Shown: positions 53,377 through 63,289 of the stretch, one piece after another
Numbering within the stretch: the first letter of the stretch is position 1
How the letters are laid out: each line of letters starts with the position of its first letter
From: Candidatus Hodarchaeota archaeon
GTDB taxonomy: Archaea > Asgardarchaeota > Heimdallarchaeia > Hodarchaeales > Hodarchaeaceae
NCBI GenBank assembly: GCA_016839815.1
Contig: JAEOTM010000171.1
Coordinates: 1 to 63,473, forward strand
Length of the DNA stretch: 63,473 bases
Direction: 5' to 3'
Notes under the pieces: generated by a model
What the model saw: only the letters and a program-made list of their open reading frames with translations
Told to the model about the DNA's origin: nothing
The model's database searches: none
Program-made: the position numbers and the translations under genes

Positions 53377-55164
53377 ATGAAGAAGAAAATTATTATGGGA
53401 ATATCGGTAATGTTTTTACTGATACTTCTTACTTTTACTACTCCAGCTCAAGCCACAGATTATGCGGGGCATGATTTTAGTGAAGATCATTTTGCTGTTG
53501 AAATAGATCTTTACAACAATCCAGCAAACCCTGACGTAATCTATGATTTTGAAACTGGGGTAGAAGGTTCAGATTCGATCCCTGAGACTGATTTACAATT
53601 CTTTATGACATATATGAACAAATCTGGGATTGAAGTAGCATATTCTGCGTTAGAAAAAATGGAACACTGGATAAAGTTCCGTGATTTACTGCCAAGCGAT
53701 GTTACTGAAGTCATTGATACACTTGGACCCGCTTTTCCAGATGGAGTTGAAGCTCTTGATACCAATCTCGTTCATATAAATGCAACCGCTCCATTCCAAC
53801 AATTAGTTCAACACTTCAATACTCCTTGGGGTACCGATGCTTTCATTACAAATAACTTCATGACGTTAATTGCGTACTCTGGTGGTACTGGTACTAATCT
53901 CACCAAAATGGATGCTCAAGACAATCTCTATATGGGGTATACTTTCGCAGTCCAAGAAGTAGCAGAAGCTCTTAACGATGTCATGGCGCCACATTATGAA
54001 ATTCCCCCATTCGATTATGAAGCTAGCTTTGAACAGACCGCAGATGGATACAAATTTGGTATCAATTACACAAACCTGTTCGTCTTATGGCAAGATATCG
54101 AAGTGGAACTTCGTGGACCAGATTATTTATCCGCAGCAGGTCTCCAATTACCAAAGACTAAAGGAATTATATATGGTGAGGATATTGTAGCTGCATCAGT
54201 GCTAGATCATCTTGCATTTGAGTATATTTTCAAGGTAGAAGAAATTACTATTAGTACAACTCCATCCATCAAGGCTAATTTGGGAACAGTTGAGACGAGA
54301 TATCATATTGGTGAAACTGATCTACTGATTACAAGAGATAATGATGCATTCATTGCTGCTCATGCCGCTGAATGGCTTGGTTCACCCTTTACCGCAACAC
54401 CCAGTTATACTCTTGACGTTCCTGCAACACTACAAGGCAAGACGGTTCCTGGAAGCTCATGGACATTTCCAGCAAGCGTAACACTGACATTGTCAGAAAT
54501 GGCCTTCTTTATCGAGAACGATGCAAAAGTTCGAATGAGTATGGCCGATGCATTCGGATTAACTGTTGTAACAGCTACAAATTGGTTTGATGCTGAAGTT
54601 GTCAGCAATCCACAGTATGCAACTCATCTCGATGAACCAGAAAACCCAAGAATTGACTTTTCAAAGGATGAAAATGTTTTCTTCTGGACAAGCTTCAAAG
54701 ATAAAATGAACTACAAGCTAAGAGAAATGGATTTTGCTCCGTTCAACGAGGACCCCAACATAGATCGTGATGTTTACGTAACATTAGCTATTCCTAGTGG
54801 ATGGTTTGCAACAAATGTAGCAAAACCATATTTCATTGTCGAATTTTCACTCGCTTGGGGTTTTACAGTCTTTATGGCGTCTAAAATAGCTCCAGAAATT
54901 GTACATCCAGGAGCAGGACAACACACTGAAGTAGTTAACCAAATTCTCTATATGACATTCACAGAGTTCCCAGAGTGGTACGGTGGAGAAATCTATCATG
55001 ATCCCTCTTATTCAGCTGTAGCTGCAGTTGCTGCTCAGCCAGATTCAACCACTGATAGCCCACCTGGAAGCGATACCACTGGAGCAAACATTCCAGGATT
55101 TGAATTGATCTCTGTGTTAGTTGCTCTCCCTCTGATGTATGCTGGTTATCGAAAGAGACGATAG
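53377..55164 (+). CDS. Exported protein with PGF-CTERM-like sorting tail
   Basis: A 595-residue protein. A clear signal peptide (MKKKIIMGISVMFLLILLTF...PAQA) precedes a long extracytoplasmic part of unknown fold. The C-terminus has a Thr/Ser/Pro/Gly linker (TDSPPGSDTTGA) and then IPGFELISVLVALPLMYAGY plus basic RKRR. This PGF + hydrophobic + basic arrangement resembles archaeosortase substrates. Function is unknown. SD AAAGGTG lies near the ATG. It follows the regulator operon after 359 nt. Confidence 0.75.
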   Translation: MKKKIIMGISVMFLLILLTFTTPAQATDYAGHDFSEDHFAVEIDLYNNPANPDVIYDFETGVEGSDSIPETDLQFFMTYMNKSGIEVAYSALEKMEHWIKFRDLLPSDVTEVIDTLGPAFPDGVEALDTNLVHINATAPFQQLVQHFNTPWGTDAFITNNFMTLIAYSGGTGTNLTKMDAQDNLYMGYTFAVQEVAEALNDVMAPHYEIPPFDYEASFEQTADGYKFGINYTNLFVLWQDIEVELRGPDYLSAAGLQLPKTKGIIYGEDIVAASVLDHLAFEYIFKVEEITISTTPSIKANLGTVETRYHIGETDLLITRDNDAFIAAHAAEWLGSPFTATPSYTLDVPATLQGKTVPGSSWTFPASVTLTLSEMAFFIENDAKVRMSMADAFGLTVVTATNWFDAEVVSNPQYATHLDEPENPRIDFSKDENVFFWTSFKDKMNYKLREMDFAPFNEDPNIDRDVYVTLAIPSGWFATNVAKPYFIVEFSLAWGFTVFMASKIAPEIVHPGAGQHTEVVNQILYMTFTEFPEWYGGEIYHDPSYSAVAAVAAQPDSTTDSPPGSDTTGANIPGFELISVLVALPLMYAGYRKRR

Positions 55165-55397
55165 ATCAAGTCTCTTTACCTTTCTTTTTTTTCCAAATGA
55201 TTTAATTTTTTGCAGTCTTTTTTTATTAAATATCCGCTCAGTTTTTGTGATTCTTTTAATTTTCTTTGATAGAAGATCGAGACTATCTTACTTTTTCAAA
55301 GGAAGGAGAGTACAAGAGGGAATATAAATGGCAAGGTTTAAACCCAAGTCTAGATTATAAAAACAACTAACCAAAAAGCTTTACTCGAAGTGACAAA

Positions 55398-57968
55398 ATG
55401 ACAAATATTGATCTCCTAACGGACCCGATAAACCTAGTAGTATCTGTACTATTAACATTTTCTCCTTTAATCGTACTATTTCTCCCATATCTATATACAA
55501 GAAGAAAGACGGAGAATTTTTTTGCAACACTTTTCAATCGTGCTTATATCGGCTTTGTTATATTTTATATTGCATATTTCATCTTTCCTAGTATTTTAAA
55601 TTCTTTTGTACCAGATCCCAATCAATTTATTGATCAAGAATATTATCCAGTTGCTGGGTCATCTGGATGGACTACTGTATGGGATTCCGAATCTGTAATC
55701 ACTCAAGGAGCGATTTCTGTACCCATTCCCCTTCTGGTAAAGTATCTCTTTCAACATTTCTTTAATTCAATAGTTATTTTTCTCAGTTACCCAATTGTGA
55801 TACTGGCTTTCGTCTTTGGGATCTCCCCGATAGTATCTATGTTAATCATTTTTTACCAAACTTGGACTGAGAAACGAAATGAGATAAATCCGATAAGAAA
55901 ACTGATAAAAAGGAATAAAAATGAAATTTCACAACTTCAGAAGCAATTGAAGAACGCTAGTGATCCAGAATCATATGAAAAGAATGTAACTCTTTCTGAG
56001 TATAAAACAGAGAACAATGACTTGGAAAAACAGCTTTCTGATACTAGATCAATTACTCAGAGATTACAAGAGATCCAGTTTGAACTTGATACCTCTCCCT
56101 TCCATGCGGTCACAAAACGGGTAAAGGAAAAGAATTGGGATAATGAGCGAGAATTATTAAAAGTTTTGATAGCTATTTTACCTATTTCGTTATTTCTTTT
56201 AATGACAATTTTACAGCTTCTTGGAGAGACAGAAAACCCAAGCTTGCTACAAGGAACATCTATGGGGTGGTTTTTAGAGATCTATTTTGCGTATATCGCT
56301 ACTTTTGTCTTTAGTATTTATCTAATAAAAGCGAGTCTTTTGTCAAGAAAGGGAAAATTCTTAGGAAATCAATTATATATTGCAATGGTTCAGAGTTTAT
56401 CAACTGTCGGAGCTTTTATGTCAGGATTAGCTGTTATATTGTTCTTGGTGCAGTATTTTGACCAAATTTTTGTAGTTTCATACTTTATTGTTTATTTCAT
56501 AATGGTTTCTTTGTTTTTCGTACTTTTCCTTGATGTTTTCGAACCCTTCTCAATATATTTACTTCTTAAGCTCATAGAAAGTTTTAAAGCATTTAAAATC
56601 TCCGTTGGCCGTTTTAACAGAGCGAACATTACTAAAAGTATTACCTCTGGTGTTTTAGTTGGTTTTCTTCTTTCTGTTGGTTTTTTAACCTACTTGGTGA
56701 TTGTTAAGAGTATCTTTACAAATTTTAATACAGTCCAATATGCTACATTTTTCTGGTTAACACAAAATTATGCTAGTTTTCTGTTAAGTGCTACATTAGT
56801 TTTGGTTGTTAGAAGATGGAATTGGAGTGTTATTGGTACAAGTATTCTCACTTATCTATCAATCTTATTTGTGAGTCTATTCTTGTTTGGATGGTACAAT
56901 GAGGGTTGGTATACTTTACTAGGCTTCTCTGTTGAGGATTTGTACCCAAACTATCAAGGTGAAATTTTAGTTGCCCCTTTTATTCAAGCTACATCAGTTC
57001 TGGGCACCATTGACTTAAATTGGCTAACAGCTGTATGGAAAGGCGGAACCTTTGGTGATTACCAATTTTTACTTCCTGAACTTAGACAAATACCCATAGT
57101 TTGGCAGGGTGATGGAGGACAATTTCTACAGGTCTTGTCTATTCCTTATAATCTTTTTCATCCATTAGCGATTGTTTTAGTATATGGTGGAGTCCTCTTC
57201 TTAGCCGGAAAACAATTTCATGTGAGAACACAAAAAGGCGAAGAGAAAACACAATATAAATCAATTTTCTCTGATGTGACGAGACTACTTAGCGCTGATG
57301 AACTAGAAAAGAAAGCTGATATTCTTTTAATCACAGCTACTCCAGCGAAAGACGAAAAAACTGCAAACCTAATAGATAAAGCATGGATGAAATCAGAAAA
57401 GGGTAAAATGCTACAGGACACGCTAACCGGGCAGATGCAACCTATAAATAAAATAATCGAACAAACGGGTGTTTCTGCACATGAGATTCATTCAATTCTT
57501 GATGAAGTAACTTATGATGCTGAAGTACCTTTCAATCAAATCATAACACTTTGGCATCGTGAATTTGCTTATTCCTTTGAAGAAGTCACTATCGATTCAC
57601 TCCACGTTATGATGTTAGATGGACGAGCTGTTCTCTCCCATACATTTGCAGAAGAATCGCAGGTAGAACCGGCATTAGTGGCTGGGTTATTTTCTGCTAT
57701 TACTTCATTTGCAAAAGAAGCTGTTCGAAGTGAGCAATTACTCAAGACTATTGACCATGGGGATGTCGTTCTAACGATCGAATATGCTAAATGGGTTTTT
57801 GCCGCAATTTTTGCAGATAGTACATCCACTGAATTACGTAAAAAACTTGGTAAATTCTTGAATGATTTTGAAACAAGGCACAAGAAGACTCTACCCAAAT
57901 GGTTGGGGGAGTTAGACGCGTTCGCGGGAGAAACAGATTCAATTAAGGAGCTTTTCCCTAGAGGGTAA
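55398..57968 (+). CDS. Polytopic membrane protein with longin-like C-terminal domain
   Basis: An 856-residue protein. About eleven hydrophobic helices are spread over residues 10-650, broken by a coiled coil near 165-230 (KRNKNEISQLQKQLKNASDP, LEKQLSDTRSITQRLQEI). The soluble C-terminus (about 600-856) has a possible winged-helix segment (INKIIEQTGVSAHEIHSILD) and then a longin/roadblock-like domain at 727-856: SLHVMMLDGRAVLSHTF, LVAGLFSAITSFAKE, FETRHKKTLPKWLGELDAF. The last two strings match the C-terminal domain of the convergent HerA-like ATPase. No known transporter signature is visible. ATG start. Confidence 0.72.
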   Translation: MTNIDLLTDPINLVVSVLLTFSPLIVLFLPYLYTRRKTENFFATLFNRAYIGFVIFYIAYFIFPSILNSFVPDPNQFIDQEYYPVAGSSGWTTVWDSESVITQGAISVPIPLLVKYLFQHFFNSIVIFLSYPIVILAFVFGISPIVSMLIIFYQTWTEKRNEINPIRKLIKRNKNEISQLQKQLKNASDPESYEKNVTLSEYKTENNDLEKQLSDTRSITQRLQEIQFELDTSPFHAVTKRVKEKNWDNERELLKVLIAILPISLFLLMTILQLLGETENPSLLQGTSMGWFLEIYFAYIATFVFSIYLIKASLLSRKGKFLGNQLYIAMVQSLSTVGAFMSGLAVILFLVQYFDQIFVVSYFIVYFIMVSLFFVLFLDVFEPFSIYLLLKLIESFKAFKISVGRFNRANITKSITSGVLVGFLLSVGFLTYLVIVKSIFTNFNTVQYATFFWLTQNYASFLLSATLVLVVRRWNWSVIGTSILTYLSILFVSLFLFGWYNEGWYTLLGFSVEDLYPNYQGEILVAPFIQATSVLGTIDLNWLTAVWKGGTFGDYQFLLPELRQIPIVWQGDGGQFLQVLSIPYNLFHPLAIVLVYGGVLFLAGKQFHVRTQKGEEKTQYKSIFSDVTRLLSADELEKKADILLITATPAKDEKTANLIDKAWMKSEKGKMLQDTLTGQMQPINKIIEQTGVSAHEIHSILDEVTYDAEVPFNQIITLWHREFAYSFEEVTIDSLHVMMLDGRAVLSHTFAEESQVEPALVAGLFSAITSFAKEAVRSEQLLKTIDHGDVVLTIEYAKWVFAAIFADSTSTELRKKLGKFLNDFETRHKKTLPKWLGELDAFAGETDSIKELFPRG

Positions 57969-58003
57969 CCTCTCACCTTCTTTCTTTTTATTTCAAAAAC
58001 ATA

Positions 58004-60637
58004 TCAGGATAGTTGTGCTATTACACAGAGGAAGCCTTTGGACTTAAACCTTGAAATCGAGATTATTAGTTCAGCACTTCCCGATGATATAATAATTTTT
58101 GGCCCCTTTAAAGGATTGGTTGCTTTCTTTAAGGGGTGAAATCCAGCTTTAGATAATAAAGCTAAGCTTTCGACTAATTCCTCCTCATTATATATGTTAA
58201 TACTGGGAGTATTATTCTTTATTTTAATATTTGATTCGAATACAATATCTCGGACTAATATATCCTCTTTAAGCTGTTCTGGTATACTATTTTCTTGAAC
58301 TTCTAACAGAATTTGTGTTATCCATTCAATGGTCCCTTCTCCGTTTTGTTGAAAAGGAACTTCGGTGTGATAATCAAATTCATGTACATAATGGGAAGGA
58401 TCGTCGTCGTCAGCTTTTACACCTCTGTCTTCCGAGGATTGAATAATTCTGTCAAAAGAGGGTAATTTACGGTTACTATTTTGTGGTACTAAAATCTTAT
58501 CTTTAAACAAGTCCAGGAGTTTTTCGAATATTTCTATATATTTAAATTTAGAACTAAATAATCCATGATTTACTATTTCTTTAATGAATAGGCCTTCTGA
58601 GTTTGCTAACTGATTACTCTGCTCTTGAACCACTAATAAAAGTTCATTGTCATAATTTTCTGACTCAATTTCTTTATTAATTACTAGCGGTCCTAATAGA
58701 GATAATCCAAGGAGTTGATCTAAATCTTCAATCGCAGCTTGAAACGGATCAAGTTCTCCAACGAAATCTACAAGGTATCTTTGAAATCTCTTTTCAAAAG
58801 CATATACAAACTCCCGCCCTCGCTTTCTTAAACGATTATTGAATTTTGGGGGACGTTCAAGTATTAATGCCGTTACAGAATAATTTCCTTCAAATGTAAC
58901 TATTTTAAACGTTCTATCACCGATGTCTTCTGTAAAATCTCTTACTATCGTTCGATCCTTTACCTCTTCACTTTTCAATTCAGTAAAAAGGCTAGAAATC
59001 GCTGATAAAAATCCAGATACCAATTGTGGATCAACTTTTAACATTGAGGTGCCGAATTTAAATAAACAAATTCCCGTGAGCTTGTGTGTGATCATTATAT
59101 GCTCACAATAAAGAAGATTGACTAAATCTTTGTAATCTATGGGATTGATTGAGATTTCTGAATGCTTTAAATCAGTATCATCTTCTTGTTTCACTTCTGG
59201 GTACTCATCTATTATTTGATGTTTTTCTTCGTGTAGAGTCGTAGGAGAAATTCGGGGGATTAGATCAGGCATTTGATCTTTTTGAGGGTCAACATGTTTC
59301 GTTACTCGTGCACGAATCTGGATTTTTATTGGACTGGAAATTCCCTCCTGCAATCCCACAATAAGAGCTTCTCCTTTTGTGAGGTGAGGAAGAACAGAAA
59401 CGACACTCGAATTTATTCCCTCCATTAACCGAATCTTTGTAATATCCTTCTCAGATTTTATTCGAAGAGCAATTAAGGTATTCATATTAGCAATTATATT
59501 ATCTGGCAGATCTCCTGGTCTTTGGGAGATTAGAATCTCATATACTCCAAATTTTCTTCCTTCACGTGAAATTTGAGCAAGGATATCGCTCTTGTGCGCA
59601 AATCTGTGGGCCTCTTCTAAGATTATGAGAATTTCCTGTTCATTTGGGATATCTCCATGGATCTTTTTCTGAAAAATTTGAGTAAGAAGTTCATTCACCA
59701 GTGTATTGCGTTTTTTCTCGTCTGTATATTGATCCAAACGAATGATAGAAACTTGGTTTTTCCGTACTAGATTGGTAATATCTACTTCTTTTGTATATAC
59801 AGACTGCTTACTTAACACATTTATTTTAGATATTAAATTTTCACGTGTTTGTGTATGCATATCAGCCTTGTAAATTCTCTTTAAGATAGTATCCAATTTT
59901 TCTGGTTTTTGTATTATACTTGTTAAGACATTTTCTTGAGCTGGTGAAATTTCCAAAAGTCGTCTTAATTTTGGTAGATCGAAATGCGTTCCTAGACCAA
60001 TAGATCCTTTATCAAAGACTGTTAACTTATCGATAAACCCTTGAGGGCTGTACCCCTCTCGATTAAGAGTTTTGATTTCCTCTCCAGTATTTTCTAATCC
60101 TAAACCCCAATACTCGTTATGAACGTCAAAAAGCAGAATCGATGCATCCTTAATTTTCATGAGGATTTCTTCAAGCAGTACTCCTATACTATATGATTTT
60201 CCAGCCCCAGTACTCGCTATACACAAGACATGTCGTTCCAAAAATTGGGGTGAGATCAAGAATGGGTCAGTTGAAATAGAAGAAGTTACAATATCTCCCA
60301 AATAAATTCCCTCTTCTCCATCATAGGAAATAATTTTCGAAATCAATCCTTTTGGAGGAATTGATATTTCAGAGTTCATTGAGATAGGAATTCGACATGG
60401 ATTTAGACGAAATTCATCCATTTCAAACTCTCCAAGTATATTCGCAATCCCTTTCATCTGTTTCTCCTTCTCTTGGGATAACTTATTAACTTGAGCTAAT
60501 AGATGATTATTAGTTGACTTATTTTGATCAAAAAGGATGATATAGTCACCTTCATGCACCAAATTATCGCTGACTTCTGAGAGAAAAGTGATATTGGAAG
60601 TAGTTGTTTTTATAATCTTCATTGGTAATTCAACCAA
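58004..60637 (-). CDS. HerA-like ATPase with longin-like C-terminal domain
   Basis: An 877-residue protein. Residues 1-130 form a HAS-barrel-like region. The RecA/FtsK-type core has Walker A ASTGAGKS (141-148), Walker B EILIILEEAH (335-344) and SQRPGDLP (371-378), as in HerA translocases. A linker of about 60 acidic residues leads to a second domain at about 505-645 that matches the end of the neighbouring membrane protein: LVSGFLSAISSLFTE and FEKRFQRYLVDFVGELDPF. Residues 650-877 are unassigned. Unlike typical HerA it is not next to nurA, mre11 or rad50. Convergent with the membrane protein gene, 35 nt apart. Confidence 0.8.
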   Translation of the reverse strand: MVELPMKIIKTTTSNITFLSEVSDNLVHEGDYIILFDQNKSTNNHLLAQVNKLSQEKEKQMKGIANILGEFEMDEFRLNPCRIPISMNSEISIPPKGLISKIISYDGEEGIYLGDIVTSSISTDPFLISPQFLERHVLCIASTGAGKSYSIGVLLEEILMKIKDASILLFDVHNEYWGLGLENTGEEIKTLNREGYSPQGFIDKLTVFDKGSIGLGTHFDLPKLRRLLEISPAQENVLTSIIQKPEKLDTILKRIYKADMHTQTRENLISKINVLSKQSVYTKEVDITNLVRKNQVSIIRLDQYTDEKKRNTLVNELLTQIFQKKIHGDIPNEQEILIILEEAHRFAHKSDILAQISREGRKFGVYEILISQRPGDLPDNIIANMNTLIALRIKSEKDITKIRLMEGINSSVVSVLPHLTKGEALIVGLQEGISSPIKIQIRARVTKHVDPQKDQMPDLIPRISPTTLHEEKHQIIDEYPEVKQEDDTDLKHSEISINPIDYKDLVNLLYCEHIMITHKLTGICLFKFGTSMLKVDPQLVSGFLSAISSLFTELKSEEVKDRTIVRDFTEDIGDRTFKIVTFEGNYSVTALILERPPKFNNRLRKRGREFVYAFEKRFQRYLVDFVGELDPFQAAIEDLDQLLGLSLLGPLVINKEIESENYDNELLLVVQEQSNQLANSEGLFIKEIVNHGLFSSKFKYIEIFEKLLDLFKDKILVPQNSNRKLPSFDRIIQSSEDRGVKADDDDPSHYVHEFDYHTEVPFQQNGEGTIEWITQILLEVQENSIPEQLKEDILVRDIVFESNIKIKNNTPSINIYNEEELVESLALLSKAGFHPLKKATNPLKGPKIIISSGSAELIISISRFKSKGFLCVIAQLS

Positions 60638-60873
60638 TTGATTTTCCTTTATGAATCTGAATATCCGTACTTTGAGAGAGTCATATTCTTTCTCTAGAGA
60701 ATATTTAATTTACCTCTTATTATGATTATAAGAGTTGAGATTGAGATAGTCATGTACGTATCCTATTCCTTCCCTAGGTTAAAGTTTTCGCAATCACAAA
60801 AGATTAATAATGAATCAATTATCTATATAAAATAATATCAACTATCTGTTACTAGATTGGAGTGTAGAAAAGA

Positions 60874-61827
60874 GTGGGCACAGATTCTCTGAAATATGAT
60901 ATGGTAATCATTGGTGCAGGACCTGCAGGAATGGCCACGGCAATTTATGCCTCTAGAATGGGTTGGAATACGCTTGTGCTCGATAAAGGGCCTGTTGGTG
61001 GATTAGCAGCAACTACACCCAAGATTGAGAATTATCCTGGCTTTAGTGAGATTACAGGGATGGAATTCGCTGACAGGTTAAAAAAACAAGCGGAAAAATT
61101 CGGTGCTGAAATAAAAGAATTGACAGAGGTAACGGATCTCAATATAGGAGAATCTGAAGTTGAAGTTATAACTCCTATTGGTAAATTCCTAGCCAATGTA
61201 ATCGTGTTGGCAATGGGTACATCCCATCGACATCTGGGTGTTCCTGGAGAGGAAAAGCTAGAAGGAAAAGGAGTTTCCTATTGTGCAACATGTGATGGAC
61301 CTTTGTATGGTTCAAGAAAAGTAATAGTTGTTGGGGGAGGTAATTCTGCTGTCACAGAAGCCCTCTATCTTGATAATGTGGTAAGAGAAGTCTCTCTCAT
61401 TCATCGTAGAGATCAATTGCGCGCAGAGGAATCACTCCAGAAAGAAATTTTAGAAAAATCAAATGTAAAGATGGTTTGGGATTCTGTAGTAACAGAGATT
61501 ATAGGAGATGAGATGACTGGGGTTAAAAAAGTCACAATCAAAAATGTGAAAACTGGGGAAGAAGAACAAAAACGAGTCAAAGCTGTATTTGTAGCTATAG
61601 GCATATTGCCAAACAATGATTTAGCAAAAAAGATTGGAGTAAATTTAAACGAAGATGGCTTAATACTGGTAGATTCAAATCAACGTACAACTATTCCTCG
61701 TGTTTATGCATGTGGTGACATAACTCCTGGCCAGGGCCAAATCTCTGTAGCTGTTGGAGAAGGAACTACAGCTGCAATTTCTGCCTTTCTTGATATGCGA
61801 GGCGGAGATTGGTATGGGAAAGAATAG
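60874..61827 (+). CDS. trxB: Thioredoxin reductase
   Basis: A 317-residue FAD enzyme with IIGAGPAGMATAIYASRMG for FAD binding, the redox-active CATCDG near residue 148, NAD(P)-binding VIVVGGGNSAVTEALYL, and the final RVYACGDITPGQGQISVAVG. It reduces thioredoxin-like partners. The pyridine-nucleotide motif reads GGGNSA and is followed by LIHRRDQLRAEE, so NADPH is likely but not certain. GTG start. Divergent from the HerA-like gene; the PTPS-family gene follows. Confidence 0.94.
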   Translation: MGTDSLKYDMVIIGAGPAGMATAIYASRMGWNTLVLDKGPVGGLAATTPKIENYPGFSEITGMEFADRLKKQAEKFGAEIKELTEVTDLNIGESEVEVITPIGKFLANVIVLAMGTSHRHLGVPGEEKLEGKGVSYCATCDGPLYGSRKVIVVGGGNSAVTEALYLDNVVREVSLIHRRDQLRAEESLQKEILEKSNVKMVWDSVVTEIIGDEMTGVKKVTIKNVKTGEEEQKRVKAVFVAIGILPNNDLAKKIGVNLNEDGLILVDSNQRTTIPRVYACGDITPGQGQISVAVGEGTTAAISAFLDMRGGDWYGKE

Positions 61828-61847
61828 TAGAAATGACGCGATGATTC

Positions 61848-62354
61848 TTGCGATCTGAATCTGATAAATCATCGATTGGCATACATAAATTTTCAAATCA
61901 TTTTTCTGCATCTCACCTGTTGATAACTAAAGATTTCTCTGAAGGGTTACATGGGCATAATTATTATGTTGAAATTAAATTATCAGGGAAAATTAACGAA
62001 AGTGGGTTGATAATAAACTTCCTTGCTATAGATAAAATCATAACTGATATTCTTTCGGAATGGGATCATTACACCTTACTTCCCAAGATGAATAATATTC
62101 TAAAAATACAAGAAAGTGGGAACAATGTTGATTTGGAAGCTGGAGACCAATTTTATTCTATACCCAAAGACGAAGTAGTACTACTGGAGTGCGAGAATGT
62201 TACAGCAGAATATTTAGCGAAATTTGTAGCATTTCAAGTAAAAAAGGCTTTACAGAGCATTCACGAAGAACACGGCATTCAAAGAATTAGTGTTATTCTA
62301 TGGGAGACTCCAACGTATTATGCAACTTATTCCACTCAACTAGCTGGTGATTGA
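61848..62354 (+). CDS. 6-pyruvoyl-tetrahydropterin synthase family enzyme
   Basis: A 168-residue protein of the PTPS/QueD family. Zinc ligands are in HFSASH and LHGHNY; a conserved WDHYTLL follows. Where QueD and animal PTPS have the catalytic Cys before LHGH, this protein has Glu (FSEGLHGHNY). Glu at this place marks the PTPS-III type, which releases 6-hydroxymethyl-dihydropterin for folate or methanopterin. The neighbouring MptE-like kinase uses exactly that product. The start lies about 20 nt after trxB. The 3' end overlaps the convergent MptE gene by 62 nt. Confidence 0.88.
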   Translation: MRSESDKSSIGIHKFSNHFSASHLLITKDFSEGLHGHNYYVEIKLSGKINESGLIINFLAIDKIITDILSEWDHYTLLPKMNNILKIQESGNNVDLEAGDQFYSIPKDEVVLLECENVTAEYLAKFVAFQVKKALQSIHEEHGIQRISVILWETPTYYATYSTQLAGD

Positions 62355-63135
62355 AATCAATATAGCTTAAATTTGGGAATCCTGGAATAGGTTCTCCTGA
62401 AAAAGTTAAATTAAACCGATCTCCCTTATGGATATGTTTGTAAGAGTCAAGAAGAGAGAGTGCAATCTTAAACTTCTCCCGTTTTCTGGCACGATCCTTC
62501 TTAATACGTAAATTTCGCGTACTATATTCTCCAATTTCTTCTCCAAAATCAAAACCAATAAGACCAATAATGGGTGATTGAAAGTGGAATGAAAGAAAAA
62601 TAGCTCTATCCCCATCTGTAAATCCCCCAAAATTAAATAAAGTGGTATCCAGGCTATTTTGTGTAGTACCCCAAATGTTGATGCTTTGGTTTTGAAAATT
62701 CTCTTCCTTAAAGAATTGCTGTATTAGGTTTCGATTATCTCCATGTGCATGTATGAGAGTAATAGCTCCTCTTGAAATTGCCCAACGAATTGCTGACCAT
62801 TCCCCATCTAAATCTGTGATTACAATATCTGGATCAATCTGTAGTTTTTGGAATAAGGAACAACTCCCATCGACGGCCAGTAGAACATTACCATCTAAGT
62901 TAATATGTTGTACACAATGCTCTAAATCCGTTTCAAGGGAAGGTCCAGCTCCTGCTATTAAAATTGGATGTTTCATTAACTGAACGATTTTTTCTAAGAT
63001 TAAATTCGCTCTATATGAGAGCTTACTTAATAGAAAGGTTTCCAATTCATATGTGGACGCGATATCCTCCTCTATATTCAGATTAAGGGTGGAGACAATC
63101 CTTAAATACTCATTATTCCACTTATCTAACTGCAT
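62293..63135 (-). CDS. mptE: 6-hydroxymethyl-7,8-dihydropterin pyrophosphokinase, MptE-like
   Basis: A 280-residue protein of the DUF115/MptE family. ILIAGAGPSLETDLEHC holds the GAGPSL motif, VLLAVDGS and DIVITDLDGEW supply the acidic metal-binding residues, and FTDGDRAIFLSFHF plus IGLIGFDFGEEIG complete the conserved core. MptE pyrophosphorylates 6-hydroxymethyl-dihydropterin, the step before pteridine-ring coupling to the aryl moiety. It sits convergent with, and overlapping, the PTPS-family gene. ATG start. Confidence 0.88.
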   Translation of the reverse strand: MQLDKWNNEYLRIVSTLNLNIEEDIASTYELETFLLSKLSYRANLILEKIVQLMKHPILIAGAGPSLETDLEHCVQHINLDGNVLLAVDGSCSLFQKLQIDPDIVITDLDGEWSAIRWAISRGAITLIHAHGDNRNLIQQFFKEENFQNQSINIWGTTQNSLDTTLFNFGGFTDGDRAIFLSFHFQSPIIGLIGFDFGEEIGEYSTRNLRIKKDRARKREKFKIALSLLDSYKHIHKGDRFNLTFSGEPIPGFPNLSYIDFNHQLVEWNKLHNTLESPIE

Positions 63136-63258
63136 TTAGGTTTATCCATTGACTATTAGAATCTAAAGACTAGTTTCCTGTTGATCTATTTAACTACAAA
63201 AGCCTACCGTTCTGTATAATTTATTTCCTTCCCTAAAATTCTTTCTAACTATAGAAGC

Positions 63259-63271
63259 TAAATATATAAAG
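63259..63271 (+). promoter_or_regulatory. TATA box for the RNA at the right edge
   Basis: TAAATATATAAAG preceded by a purine-rich BRE-like GAAGC. Transcription would start near 63290, at the beginning of the 5S-like sequence. Confidence 0.6.
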
Positions 63272-63289
63272 ATTCTTGAAAATGCCCCA

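Noticed and set aside
58004..60637. HerA-NurA DNA end-resection operon
   Set aside because: No nurA, mre11 or rad50 gene is adjacent, and the protein has an extra longin-like domain absent from canonical HerA.
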